Notes under the pieces: generated by a model
The model's database searches: none
Seen by the model: the letters and a program-made list of their open reading frames with translations, nothing else
What the model was told of the DNA's origin: nothing
From: Amycolatopsis nalaikhensis
GTDB lineage: Bacteria; Actinomycetota; Actinomycetes; Mycobacteriales; Pseudonocardiaceae
Length of the DNA stretch: 64,000 nt
Direction: 5' to 3'
Assembly (NCBI RefSeq): GCF_030264295.1
Contig: NZ_CP127173.1
Coordinates: 8,873,501-8,937,500 of the forward strand
Program-made: the position numbers and the translations under genes
Shown here: positions 7,356 to 15,997 of the stretch, in pieces
Numbering within the stretch: the first letter of the stretch is position 1
How the letters are laid out: each line of letters starts with the position of its first letter

Positions 7356-7840
7356 AGCACACGATCACCGACTCACCCCTCGGCGACCTGACCCTGGTCG
7401 GCGACGGCGAAGTCATCACGGGCCTGTACTTCCCGAGCCACTGGACCCGCCCGGACCGCACCACGTTCGGCGAGCGCGACGACACGGCGTTCCCCGAGGC
7501 CGTCCGGCAGCTGAAGGAGTACTTCGCCGGGCAACGCACGGATTTCGAGCTGCCCCTCCGCGCCGAAGGCGGCGAATTCGACCGCGCGGTCTGGGCCGAG
7601 ATCGCGAAGATCCCGTACGGCTCGCCCACCACGTACGGCGACCTTGCCAAGGCGGTCGGCGGACTCCCGCACGAAGTCGGGGCGGCGGTCGGGCGCAACC
7701 CGCTGTGCATCCTGGTGGCGTGTCACCGCGTCGTCGGCAAGGGCGGGAAGCTCACCGGCTACGCGGGTGGCCTGAAGCGCAAGCAGTTCCTGCTGGAGCT
7801 GGAACGCCCACCCGCGGAGGAACGCGGGCAGCTGTGGTGA
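7352..7840 (+). CDS. ogt: Methylated-DNA--protein-cysteine methyltransferase, second copy
   Basis: 162 residues, third gene of the oxygenase operon, with its ATG inside the previous stop. It has the Ogt helix-turn-helix (TTYGDLAKAVGGLPHEVGAA), the GRNPLCILVACHRVV active site (Cys about 123), then GKLTGYAGGLKRK. The residue before the catalytic Cys is Ala instead of the usual Pro (ACHR for PCHR). That proline is conserved in the family, so this copy may have altered alkyl-acceptor chemistry or substrate range. It is otherwise full length for a minimal Ogt. Confidence 0.88.
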   Translation: MKHTITDSPLGDLTLVGDGEVITGLYFPSHWTRPDRTTFGERDDTAFPEAVRQLKEYFAGQRTDFELPLRAEGGEFDRAVWAEIAKIPYGSPTTYGDLAKAVGGLPHEVGAAVGRNPLCILVACHRVVGKGGKLTGYAGGLKRKQFLLELERPPAEERGQLW

Positions 7841-7850
7841 CGAGCGCGCC

Positions 7851-8486
7851 TCAGACGTGGCTCAGCAGCATCGTCGCCCCCAGGCCGGTCATCGTCACCG
7901 CGATCAGCACGTCCAGTACCCGCCACGCGACCGGCTTCGCGAACACCCCCGCCAGCCGCCGGGCGCCGAAGCCCAGTGCGCTGAACCAGACCGCGCTCGC
8001 GATTCCCGCGCCGAGGCCGAACAGCCACCGCCCGTCTCCGTGGGCGACCGCCAGCGACCCGAGCAACAACACGGTGTCCAGGTACACGTGGGGGTTCAGC
8101 CACGTGAACGCCACGCACGCCAGCACCGCCTTGCGCAGCGGCGTCCGCTCCGAGCCGACCGTCAGCACCGACGGCCGGAACGCCCGGCGCGCCGCCAAGG
8201 CGCCGTACGCCAGGAGGAACAGCCCACCGCCGACCGCGATGATGCCGATCGCCGTCGGCCAGCGGCCGAGGATCGCCCCGATCCCGCTCACGCCGAGGCC
8301 GATGAGCACCAGGTCCGACACGGCGCAGATGACGACCAGCGGCGCCACCGCGCCCCCGCGCAGCCCCTGCTGCAGCAGGAACGCGTTCTGGGAGCCGATC
8401 GCGACGATCAGGGACAAGCCGGTACCGAACCCGGCGACGAGCAGAGCGAGCACACCCTCGACGGTACGGCCGTCCTGCTGGATCAC
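7851..8486 (-). CDS. LysE/ArgO-family amino acid exporter
   Basis: 211 residues with five to six membrane helices. The N-terminus carries the family signature SLIVAIGSQNAFLLQQGLRG, and FTWLNPHVYLDTVLLLGS has the conserved NPH. ArgO/LysE proteins export basic amino acids (Arg, Lys or their analogues). The gene diverges from an ArgP-type LysR regulator 37 bases away, the usual arrangement for lysine/arginine-responsive export. The GTG at 8486 is used; a shorter start near 8462 is possible because the first eight residues are poorly conserved in the family. Confidence 0.88.
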   Translation of the reverse strand: MIQQDGRTVEGVLALLVAGFGTGLSLIVAIGSQNAFLLQQGLRGGAVAPLVVICAVSDLVLIGLGVSGIGAILGRWPTAIGIIAVGGGLFLLAYGALAARRAFRPSVLTVGSERTPLRKAVLACVAFTWLNPHVYLDTVLLLGSLAVAHGDGRWLFGLGAGIASAVWFSALGFGARRLAGVFAKPVAWRVLDVLIAVTMTGLGATMLLSHV

Positions 8487-8523
8487 TCCAGCTAAAGATT
8501 CTTACGTAACATTAGCGTTCGTG

Positions 8524-9406
8524 ATGTCAGATCTACCGCTGGACCAGGTCAGGACCCTGCTCGCCGTCGTGGACGAGCAAAGCTTCGACGCCGCCGCGGC
8601 CGTGCTGCACGTGACGCCGTCCGCGGTGAGCCAGCGGGTCAAGGCCCTCGAGCAGCGGACCGGGCGGGTCCTGCTGCTGCGGACGAAGCCGGTCTCGCTG
8701 ACCGAGTCGGGCAAGGTGCTGGTCCGGTTCGCGCGGTCGCTGGCGCGCCTGGAGCAGGACGCGCTGGCCGAGCTCGGCCTCGGCTCGTCGACCCGCACGC
8801 TCTCGATCGCCGTCAACGCGGACTCGCTCGCCACCTGGTTCCTCCCGGCCCTCGCGGGCGTGCCCGACGACCTCGGCCTCTGCTTCGACCTGCAGCGCGA
8901 AGACCAGGACCACACGGCGGCCCTGCTGCGCGAAGGCCTGGTGATGGCCGCGGTGACGGCGGCGCCGCAACCGGTGCAGGGCTGCACGTCCCGCCGGCTG
9001 GGACGGATGCGCTACCGCGCGATGGCCGCACCGGAGTTCGTCGCGCGGCGGCTGGCGTCCGGCCCGCTCGCCGAGGCGCTGCCCGCCGCGCCGGTGATCG
9101 TGTTCGACCGCAAGGACGACCTGCAGGACCGGTTCCTGCGCGGCCTCACCCGCCGCCGGAACTTCACGCTGGTGCGCCACCACATCCCCGCCTCGGAGTC
9201 CTTTGTGGACGCGGTGGCGGCCGGGACTCGGCTGGGGCATGGTGCCGGAGATCCAGGCCGCCTCCCGCGGCGACGCGCTGGTGGACCTGGCGCCGGACCG
9301 CCCACTCGACGTGCCCCTGCACTGGCAGCAGTGGAAGCTCGACTCACCCGCGCTCGCGGCGGTGGCCCGGGCCGTGGCCGACGGCGCGCGAACCGCCCTC
9401 CGCTGA
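8524..9406 (+). pseudogene. LysR-type regulator, ArgP/LysG-like, frameshifted near the 3' end
   Basis: The winged helix-turn-helix (residues 1-60, AAAVLHVTPSAVSQRVKALE) and the ligand-binding domain match the ArgP/LysG regulators that switch on lysE/argO. The frame breaks near 9226: GGGACTCGG reads as if one base had been added to GGGCTCGG. Removing it joins VDAVAAG to LGWGMVPEIQA, gives 293 residues (normal length), and ends in WQQWKLDSPALAAVARAV. Without repair the last 60 residues, which help form the dimer and ligand site, are lost. It is divergent from its likely target exporter. The cause is either an assembly indel or a recent mutation. Confidence 0.8.
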
Positions 9407-9600
9407 ACGTCCCACCGGCCACCACAAGGCACACCACCCACCCTGCGGCCGAAGCGCGAGGGTGGCCGACGGCGCGCGGACTGCCCTCCGCTGAACCCCA
9501 CCTGCGGCAGTGGAAGCTCAATTCGCCCGCCCTAGCCGCCATCGGCGGGCTGTGGCCAACGGCGCCCTAGCGGCCATCAGCGGGCCATGGCCAACAGCGC
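9329..9600 (+). repeat. Decayed tandem copies of the lysR 3' end
   Basis: The end of the LysR gene is repeated downstream of its stop. Bases 9374-9408 (GTGGCCGACGGCGCGCG... to CTGAAC) recur at 9462-9496 with 2 mismatches in 35. CAGTGGAAGCTC at 9329 recurs at 9508. TAGCCGCCATCGGCGGGC at 9533 recurs with a few changes at 9568 (period 35). The segment from 9407 to 9778 has no supported gene. These look like successive partial duplications that have since diverged. Confidence 0.6.
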
Positions 9601-9778
9601 GCCCGCCACCACCGCGCGAGCCGCAACCGACCGCGTCCGACCCGCCCTCCCCTTAACCCCCGCACCGGCCGCACCCGCGTGGCATCCTCGCTTGTGGGCG
9701 GTGGGACCGGCTGCGCGCCGTTTGGGAGAATGCTTCCGGAAAGTCCCGGCCCGGCGGGGCCGGAGGGAGAGGGAACAC

Positions 9779-12354
9779 GTGCGCGGAGGCTCAGAGCCGG
9801 ACCCGGACACCGTCACGGACCTCGCCGGGCTGGCCGAAGCTCTCGACCGGCTGCGCCGCCGGGCGGCCCGCGGTACCGGGAAAAGCCGCGTCTCGCTGCA
9901 GGACCTCAGCAGGCTCACCGGGCTGCCCCGGTCGACCGCGCACACCTACGTCTCCGGCAAGGCGCTCCCGCCGATCGACGTCCTCGACCGGATCGTCCTC
10001 GCGCTGGGGGCTCAGCCGGACGAGCTCGGCGCGTGGAGCGAGGCCTGGTTCCGGATCACCGCCGACCGGGACGGCCGCCGTCGGGAGCCGGCTCCCACCG
10101 TCGTTCCGCGGCAGCTTCCGCCGGACGTTCCCGGGTTCGTCGGCCGCCACCACCAGCTCGTCGCGCTGGACGATCTCCTGCCCGCGCCCGATGGCGACAC
10201 GCCCGTTTCCGTCGTCGTGTCGGCCATCGCGGGTACCGCCGGGGTCGGGAAGACCGCGCTGGCCGTGCACTGGGCCCGCCGCGTCGCCGCCCGGTTCCCC
10301 GACGGGCAGCTGCACCTGAACCTGCGCGGCTACGACGTCGAAGCGCCGATGCGGCCGGACGAGGCGCTCGGCCGGCTCCTGCGGGCTCTCGGCGTCGACC
10401 TCGCGGACCTGCCCGGCTCGCTGGACGAACGCGCCGCGCTGCTGCGTTCGGTGTGCGCGGGAAAGCGGTTCCTCTTCTTCCTCGACAACGCGCGCTCCGC
10501 GGAGCAGGTCCGGCACCTGCTGCCCGGCGCGCCGGGCTGCCTGACCCTGATCACCAGCCGGGACGCGCTGACCGGGCTCGTCGCGCGCGACGGTGCCCGG
10601 CGGATCGACCTCGACCTGCTGCCCCTGGCGGACGCGGTCGACCTGGTCCGGGCGCTGATCGGCGACCGCGTCGGCGAGGAGCCCGCCGCGGCCGCCGAGC
10701 TCGCGCAAGCCTGCGCCCGGCTGCCGCTGGCCCTGCGCATCGCCGGTGAATACATCCGCAGCCGTCCGGAGGCGACGCTCGGGGACGCCGTCCGGGAGCT
10801 GCACGACGAGCGGCGGCGGCTGAGCGTGCTGGACGCCGGCGGCGACGACCGGACCGCCGTGCGGGCCGTGTTCTCGTGGTCGTACCACGCGCTGGCCGAG
10901 GGCCCGGCGCGCCTGTTCCGGCTGCTGGGCGCCCACCCCGGCCCGGACTTCGACCTGCACGCCGCCGCCGCGCTGGCGGGCACGGACCTGATGTCCACGG
11001 CGGCGCTGCTCGACGAGCTCGTCCGGGCCCACCTCGTGAACTCCACCGGGCCCGGCCGCTACGGCATGCACGACCTGCTCGCGGCGTACGCCCGCGAAGT
11101 CGCCGGTGAAGACCAGTCCCGCGAGTCGCTCGAGCGCCTCTTCGGCTACTACGCGTTCGCCGCCATGGTCGCGATGGACACGCTCTACCCGGTCGAGCGG
11201 GACCGGCGGCCGCGGGTCGACCGTCCGGGGGCGACCGCCGTCCCCGATCTCGGGGACGCCGAACGGGCGCGGGCCTGGCTCGGCGCCGAGCGCGCCACCC
11301 TGCTCGGGATGGTGCGGCTGGCCGAAACCCACGGCTGGCCGCGGTGGATCGGGGTGCTCGCCGGAACGCTCTGGCGGGAGTTCGACACGCAGGCGCACAC
11401 CGCCGAAGCCATGGCCCTGCAGCACGTCGCGCTCTCGGCCGCGCGCGCCGCGGAAGACGTCGCCGCCGAGGCCGAGGCCCTGCGCAACCTCAGCACGGTG
11501 CACCGGATGGCGGGGAACTACCTCGAGTCCCTCTCGTACGCACAGCAATGCGTCGTCCTGCGGCAGCAGCTCGGCGACGAGACCGGCGAGGCCGCGGCGC
11601 ACAACAGCGTCGGGATCGTCGCCGGTCTGCTCGGACGGCTGGACGACGCCGTCGCGGCCTACGAGCGGTCCCTGCGGCTGCGCCGGAAGACCGGCGACCG
11701 GCGGGGTGAGGCCGCGGTCCTGATGAACCTGGCCGTGACGTCGATGCGCTCGGACGCGATCCGCGACGTCGAGGAGCACCTGACCGCGGCGCTGAAGCTG
11801 TTCCGCGACCTCGGCGAGCGGCTGGGCGAGGCGCACGCGCTCAGCAACCTGGGCGACGCGTACCGCGCCAACGGCCACGTCGCCGCCGCCCTCGACCAGC
11901 ACGAGCGCGGGCTCGCCCTCTTCCGGGAGCTCTCCGTCCCCGAAGGCGAGGCCGACGCGCTCAACGGGATCGCCCTCGACCACGCCGAAGCCGGGGACTT
12001 CGCCGCGGCCGTGCCCTTCCACGAACAAGCACTCGCGGTCGGCGAAGCGGCCGGCAGCCACGGCATGCTCACCCACGTCCACAACAGCTTCGGCACCACG
12101 CTGATCGGGCTCGGCCGCCTGCGGGAAGCCCGCCACCAGCACGAGGCGGCGCGAGCCTCGCGGTCGACGCCGGGGACCGCTTCGAGCAGGCCCGGGCCCT
12201 CAACGGGCTCGCCGAGACACTGGCCGAAGAGGACCCGGAGGACGCGCAGCGCCTGTGGGCCGCCGCCCTCGCCGTCTACGAGGACCTGCGGCACCCGCGC
12301 GCCGAGAAGGTCCGCGCCCGGATCGCCGCGAGCCGCCTACCCCGAGGACGCTGA
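9779..12354 (+). CDS. HTH / NB-ARC / TPR transcriptional regulator (AfsR/SARP-like STAND), 3' frameshift
   Basis: The GTG at 9779 follows a GGAGGGAGAGGG ribosome site. Domains in order: an XRE-like DNA-binding helix-turn-helix (about 15-75, QDLSRLTGLPRSTAHTYVSG), an NB-ARC ATPase with P-loop AGTAGVGKTAL near residue 150, LFFLDNA near 233 and LITSR near 258, then tetratricopeptide repeats (about 540-850). STAND regulators of this type switch antibiotic or secondary-metabolism genes. Near 12155 one base appears to be missing (GCGCGAGCCTCGCGG). Restoring it continues the TPR as LAVDAGDRFEQARALNGLAE and ends at TGA 12352-12354 (858 residues). Without repair the last 65 residues are out of frame and run to 12421. 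Confidence 0.8.
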
Positions 12355-12603
12355 CAGCGGGATCGCGGCCGGGACCGGTGGCTGCGACCAGAACGTGCGG
12401 CGCGTCTCCGTGAGCACGTAGACCACCCGGTACCCGCCGTCGGGCGCCGGGACCAGCTTCCGGGCCGTCGAGATGCGGTACACGTACAGCCCGGGCGCGC
12501 AGACCTGCGGGCACACCGGCGCGGCCGCCGCGGCCGGTGGCGCCGTCACGAGGGCGGCGCCCACGGCCACCGCGGCCCACCACGATGTTCCGGTCAACGG
12601 CAC
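12337..12603 (-). CDS. Small secreted protein of unknown function
   Basis: 88 residues with a Sec signal peptide (VGAALVTAPPAAAAAP). The mature part has two closely spaced cysteines (PVCPQVCAPG) and a strand-rich region (GLYVYRISTARKL, GYRVVYVLTETRRTFW). I do not recognise the family. It converges on the NB-ARC regulator with an 18-base overlap of the repaired 3' end, and its upstream region is 141 bases long. The two Cys residues could form a disulfide outside the cell. Confidence 0.6.
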   Translation of the reverse strand: MPLTGTSWWAAVAVGAALVTAPPAAAAAPVCPQVCAPGLYVYRISTARKLVPAPDGGYRVVYVLTETRRTFWSQPPVPAAIPLSASSG

Positions 12604-12744
12604 CCGCGTGCCGCGTTCTGGCAGGACCCTTTTCCCGAAGACATCGCTCCCCCTCCCGGCCGGACGGGGCGAAGTACACCAGGAGCCCGACTGTCACACG
12701 GGCGCTCCTGGACAGAGCTGGACGAACGTGGACGCCGGGTCCCG

Positions 12745-13383
12745 CTAGCCGGGACGGCGCTCCGCCGGGAAGTCGCCGACGCCGCGCTCCACCAGGTCGA
12801 AGGCCTGGTCGACGACGGCGGCCTGCTCGCGGCGGACCACGTCGGCGTCGTCGCCGGCGACGATCCGGCCCATCGCGTGGGCGAAGACCGTCGTGATCGC
12901 CGTCGTCAGCAGGCCGGCCACCATCCGGGACCGGAACGCGTCCCCGGTCTCGGCGGTGAGCACCTCGGTGAACGCGTCCGCGATCTCGCGTTCCTGCTCG
13001 TACCAGCGCGCTGTCAGCGCCGGGCTCGACGTCAGCACCCACCAGAACCCGGGTCCGCCGGCGATGGCGCCGGACAACGGGTGCCCGGACGCCAGCAGCT
13101 CGTGCTGGTGGCGGCGCAGGGCGGTGACCGCGGACGTCCCGGCAGGCCGGTCGCGGACCACCTCGGTCAGCTCGCGCAGCCGGTCGGCGTGGCGGTCGAG
13201 GAACAGGTCCTCCTTGCGCGGGAAGTAGTTGAACACCGTCATCTTCGAGACGCCGGCCGCTTCGGCGATCTCGGCGACCGTCACCTCTTCGAAGCCGCGC
13301 TGGGCGAAGAGGCCGGTCGCGACGTTCGAGATCAGTTGCCTCGTCGCCTGCTTCTTCCGCTCCCGCAGTCCGTGATCCGCCAT
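12745..13383 (-). CDS. TetR-family transcriptional repressor
   Basis: 212 residues from ATG 13383. The N-terminal helix-turn-helix (GFEEVTVAEIAEAAGVSKMT, then VFNYFPRKEDLF, residues about 30-65) is typical TetR. The C-terminal half is a ligand-binding helical domain. It diverges from a FAD monooxygenase gene. The 64-base gap holds a perfect palindrome with 10-base arms that reaches from the TetR promoter region to just before the monooxygenase start, so it very probably represses both genes until a small aromatic or drug-like ligand binds. Confidence 0.9.
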   Translation of the reverse strand: MADHGLRERKKQATRQLISNVATGLFAQRGFEEVTVAEIAEAAGVSKMTVFNYFPRKEDLFLDRHADRLRELTEVVRDRPAGTSAVTALRRHQHELLASGHPLSGAIAGGPGFWWVLTSSPALTARWYEQEREIADAFTEVLTAETGDAFRSRMVAGLLTTAITTVFAHAMGRIVAGDDADVVRREQAAVVDQAFDLVERGVGDFPAERRPG

Positions 13384-13404
13384 GAACCGAGAGTATAGAC
13401 CGGA

Positions 13405-13433
13405 CACAAACTTTGACTCGGTAAAAGTTTGTG
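13405..13433. promoter_or_regulatory. TetR operator palindrome
   Basis: CACAAACTTT (13405-13414) and AAAGTTTGTG (13424-13433) form perfect 10-base inverted arms around a 9-base centre. It lies between the divergent TetR and monooxygenase starts (13383 and 13448), is AT-rich against the local background, and has the size of TetR-family operators. Confidence 0.85.
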
Positions 13434-13447
13434 GCATCATCGGAGCC

Positions 13448-14965
13448 ATGAACAGGGATGTGGTGATCTCCGGGGGCGGACCGGTCGGCTTGATGCTGGC
13501 CTGCGAACTGCGGCTGGCGGGCGTGGACGTGCTCGTCGTCGAACGGCTGCCCGAACCGGACCAGACGATCAAGGCCGGGTCGGTCAACCTGACGACGGCC
13601 GAAGCCTTCTACCGCCGCGGGCTGCTGCCCGCGATGGACGAGGTGGTGCGGCAGAACTTCGAAAAGATCCAGGAGTTCCTGAAGTCGCGCGGTGGCGGCG
13701 GGCCCGGCGGTCCGATCCCGGTGGGGCACTTCGCCGGGATCATGGTCGCCTCGGGCGGCGTCGACTTCGACGACCCCGCCTTCCGCGACGTCGGGCCGGC
13801 CGCCCGCGTGGTGGTGATCCAGCAGCAGGCCGTCGAGGCGATCCTCGCCGAGCGCGCCACCGAGCTGGGCGTCGAGATCCGGCGCGGGGCCGAGCTGACC
13901 GGGTTCGACACCGACGACGACGGCGTGACCGTGCACCTCGCCGACGGTGAGCAGGTCCGCGCCGGCTGGCTCGTCGGCTGCGACGGCGGCCGCAGCTTCG
14001 TCCGCAAGCGGGCCGGGTTCGCCTTCCCCGGCACGGATCCGGCCATCACCGGGCGGCAGGCGATGGCCGAGTTCGAGGGTGCGGACGGGCTGCCCGCCGG
14101 CTGGCAGCACGGCACCGGCGGGCTCTACGTCCTCGGGCCGATGCCCGGCCGGGCGCTGATCGTCGAGTTCGACGGGCCGCCCGAGGACCGCGACGCCCCG
14201 GTAACCGCGCAGGAGCTCGAAGACAGCCTCCGGCGCGTGTCCGGCGCGGACATCCGGGTGAAGAAGGTCCACAGCGCGACGCGGTTCACCGACAACGCGC
14301 GGCAGGCCACGACCTACCGGCTGGGCCGCGTGCTCCTCGCCGGCGACGCGGCGCACGTCCACTCCCCCTTCGGCGGGCAGGGGCTCAACCTCGGCATCGG
14401 CGACGCCGTCAACCTCGGCTGGAAGCTCGCCGCGACGATCCGGGGCTGGGCGCCGGAGGGACTTCTCGACAGCTACACCACCGAGCGGCACCCGATCGGC
14501 GAGTGGGTGCTCGAGTGGACGCGGGCGCAGGTCGCGCTGATGCGCAGTGACGTCCGGACCAAGGCGCTGCGCCAGGTGATGTCGGACCTGCTGCACACCG
14601 GTGACGGCGCGACGTACCTGGCGAAGAAGCTGTCCGGCGTTCTGCACCGGTACGCGCTCGAAGGCGACCACGACCTCACCGGTCGCGCCGCGCCCGACTT
14701 CGCGTTCGCCGACGGCACCCGGCTCGGCGAGCACCTGCACGACGGCAAGGCGCTCCTGCTGGACCTCGCCGAAAACGCCGCCCTGCCCGAGACCGCGCGT
14801 GGGTGGGCCGGTCGCGTCCAGGTGCTGACCGCGAAGTGCGTCGGCGAGCCCGCGCTGACGGGCGTGCTGGTCCGGCCGGACGGGCACATCGCCTGGGCGA
14901 CCGAGGACGGCTCGACGACGGGCCTCGAAGCGGCCCTGCGTCGCTGGTTCGGCGAGCCCGCGTGA
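13448..14965 (+). CDS. FAD-dependent aromatic monooxygenase (PheA/TetX/RIFMO type)
   Basis: 505 residues. It shows the three flavoprotein hydroxylase motifs: the GGGPVG dinucleotide fold (residues 9-14), the DG motif GCDGGRSFVRK (about 178) and the GD motif GDAAHVHSPFGGQGLNLG (about 299). A C-terminal thioredoxin-like domain (about 400-505) completes the layout of class A enzymes that hydroxylate phenols, polyketides or antibiotics such as rifamycins. TetR control through the adjacent palindrome suggests induction by a xenobiotic. ATG 13448 is chosen because the operator occupies the region of the longer alternative start. The substrate cannot be told from sequence. Confidence 0.85.
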   Translation: MNRDVVISGGGPVGLMLACELRLAGVDVLVVERLPEPDQTIKAGSVNLTTAEAFYRRGLLPAMDEVVRQNFEKIQEFLKSRGGGGPGGPIPVGHFAGIMVASGGVDFDDPAFRDVGPAARVVVIQQQAVEAILAERATELGVEIRRGAELTGFDTDDDGVTVHLADGEQVRAGWLVGCDGGRSFVRKRAGFAFPGTDPAITGRQAMAEFEGADGLPAGWQHGTGGLYVLGPMPGRALIVEFDGPPEDRDAPVTAQELEDSLRRVSGADIRVKKVHSATRFTDNARQATTYRLGRVLLAGDAAHVHSPFGGQGLNLGIGDAVNLGWKLAATIRGWAPEGLLDSYTTERHPIGEWVLEWTRAQVALMRSDVRTKALRQVMSDLLHTGDGATYLAKKLSGVLHRYALEGDHDLTGRAAPDFAFADGTRLGEHLHDGKALLLDLAENAALPETARGWAGRVQVLTAKCVGEPALTGVLVRPDGHIAWATEDGSTTGLEAALRRWFGEPA

Positions 14966-14969
14966 CCCG

Positions 14970-15000
14970 GCGGGGGCGCGCCTGCCCGGCGCGCCCCCGC
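14970..15000 (+). terminator. Rho-independent-like terminator after the monooxygenase gene
   Basis: Arms GCGGGGGCGCGCC (14970-14982) and GGCGCGCCCCCGC (14988-15000) form a perfect 13-base-pair stem with a 5-base loop, 5 bases after the stop codon, followed by TTTCC. There is no long U tract, as is usual in actinomycetes. Confidence 0.8.
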
Positions 15001-15052
15001 TTTCCGGAAATCCCCTCGAAAAACCGGGCCCGGACCGGAATGATCACCGGCG

Positions 15053-15997
15053 TTGTCCCGGCCATCGAGGGAGGGCGAGCTGTACCCGCCGATCGAACCC
15101 CACGCCCACGGACTGCTCGACGTCGGCGACGGGCACCGGATCTATTGGGAGACGTCCGGCAACCCGGACGGCAAGCCGGCGCTGGTCCTGCACGGCGGCC
15201 CCGGACAGGGCTGCGTCCCCGGCATGCGCCGGACGTTCGACCCCGCCCGCTACCGGATCGTGCTGACCGACCAGCGCGGCTGCGGCCGGAGCCGCCCGCA
15301 CGCCACGGAGTCGTTGCGCCACAACACGACCGACCACCTGGTCGCCGACCTGGAACGGCTCCGCGAGCACCTCGGCATCGAGCGCTGGCTCCTGACCGGC
15401 GGCTCGTGGGGCACCACGCTCGCGCTCGTGTACGCCGAGCGCTTCCCGGAGCGCGTGTCGGAGATCGTGGTCAGCGCGATCAGCACCACTCGCCGGTCCG
15501 AGATCGACTGGCTCTACCGGGGTGCGGGCCGGTTCTTCCCCGAGGAGTGGGCGCGCTTCACCCTAGGCGGCGAAGACGACGTCGCCGGGTACGCGCGGCT
15601 GATGGCCGACCCGGACCCGGCGGTCCGCCACCGCGCGGCGGCCGCGTGGAGCCGGTGGGAAGACGTCGTGCTGTCCCTCGAACCCGGCGCACCCCCGATG
15701 CGGGACGAGCCCGTCGACGACGCGGCGCTCGCGTTCGTCCGGCTCACCACGCACTACTACGCGAACGCGGGCTGGCTGGAGGAAGGCGCCGTGATCCGCG
15801 ACGCCGGGCGCCTGGCGGGCATTCCCGGCGTGCTGATCCACGGCAGGCTCGACCTGAGCTGCCCGGTGACGACGGCGTGGGAGCTGGCGCAGGCGTGGCC
15901 GGGCGCCGAACTGCTCGTCGACGACCACTCGGGGCACCGGGCCAGCGACGTCAAGCGCGCCTGGAAGCTCGCGGCGCTGGACCGGTTCGCGCGTTAG
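15053..15997 (+). CDS. pip: Proline iminopeptidase (alpha/beta hydrolase)
   Basis: About 314 residues from TTG 15053. It has the iminopeptidase pattern LVLHGGPGQG (oxyanion region), VLTDQRGCGRS, the nucleophile motif GGSWGTTLAL, an acid in HGRLDLSCP and His in DDHSGH. The enzyme removes N-terminal proline from peptides in the cytosol. The start is unclear: a strong GAGGGAGGG ribosome site (15067-15075) stands just before an in-frame CTG at 15080 that would begin LYPPIEPHAHG, exactly where relatives begin MYPxIEP. Either CTG is used or the annotated start base is altered. The stop overlaps the convergent aldolase stop by 4 bases. Confidence 0.88.
   Translation: MSRPSREGELYPPIEPHAHGLLDVGDGHRIYWETSGNPDGKPALVLHGGPGQGCVPGMRRTFDPARYRIVLTDQRGCGRSRPHATESLRHNTTDHLVADLERLREHLGIERWLLTGGSWGTTLALVYAERFPERVSEIVVSAISTTRRSEIDWLYRGAGRFFPEEWARFTLGGEDDVAGYARLMADPDPAVRHRAAAAWSRWEDVVLSLEPGAPPMRDEPVDDAALAFVRLTTHYYANAGWLEEGAVIRDAGRLAGIPGVLIHGRLDLSCPVTTAWELAQAWPGAELLVDDHSGHRASDVKRAWKLAALDRFAR

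Noticed and set aside
9791..12142. Open frame of 783 codons opposite the NB-ARC/TPR regulator
   Set aside because: It mirrors the high-GC codon bias of the sense gene. Its translation has no domain and a composition dominated by Arg, Gly, Val and Gln.
12200..14887. 895-codon minus frame across TetR and monooxygenase
   Set aside because: It runs antisense through the monooxygenase and out of frame through the real TetR gene, with no recognisable motif and Arg-rich composition.
13200..15000. Antibiotic cluster around the monooxygenase
   Set aside because: No polyketide synthase, peptide synthetase or glycosyltransferase is nearby. The unit looks like TetR-controlled detoxification.
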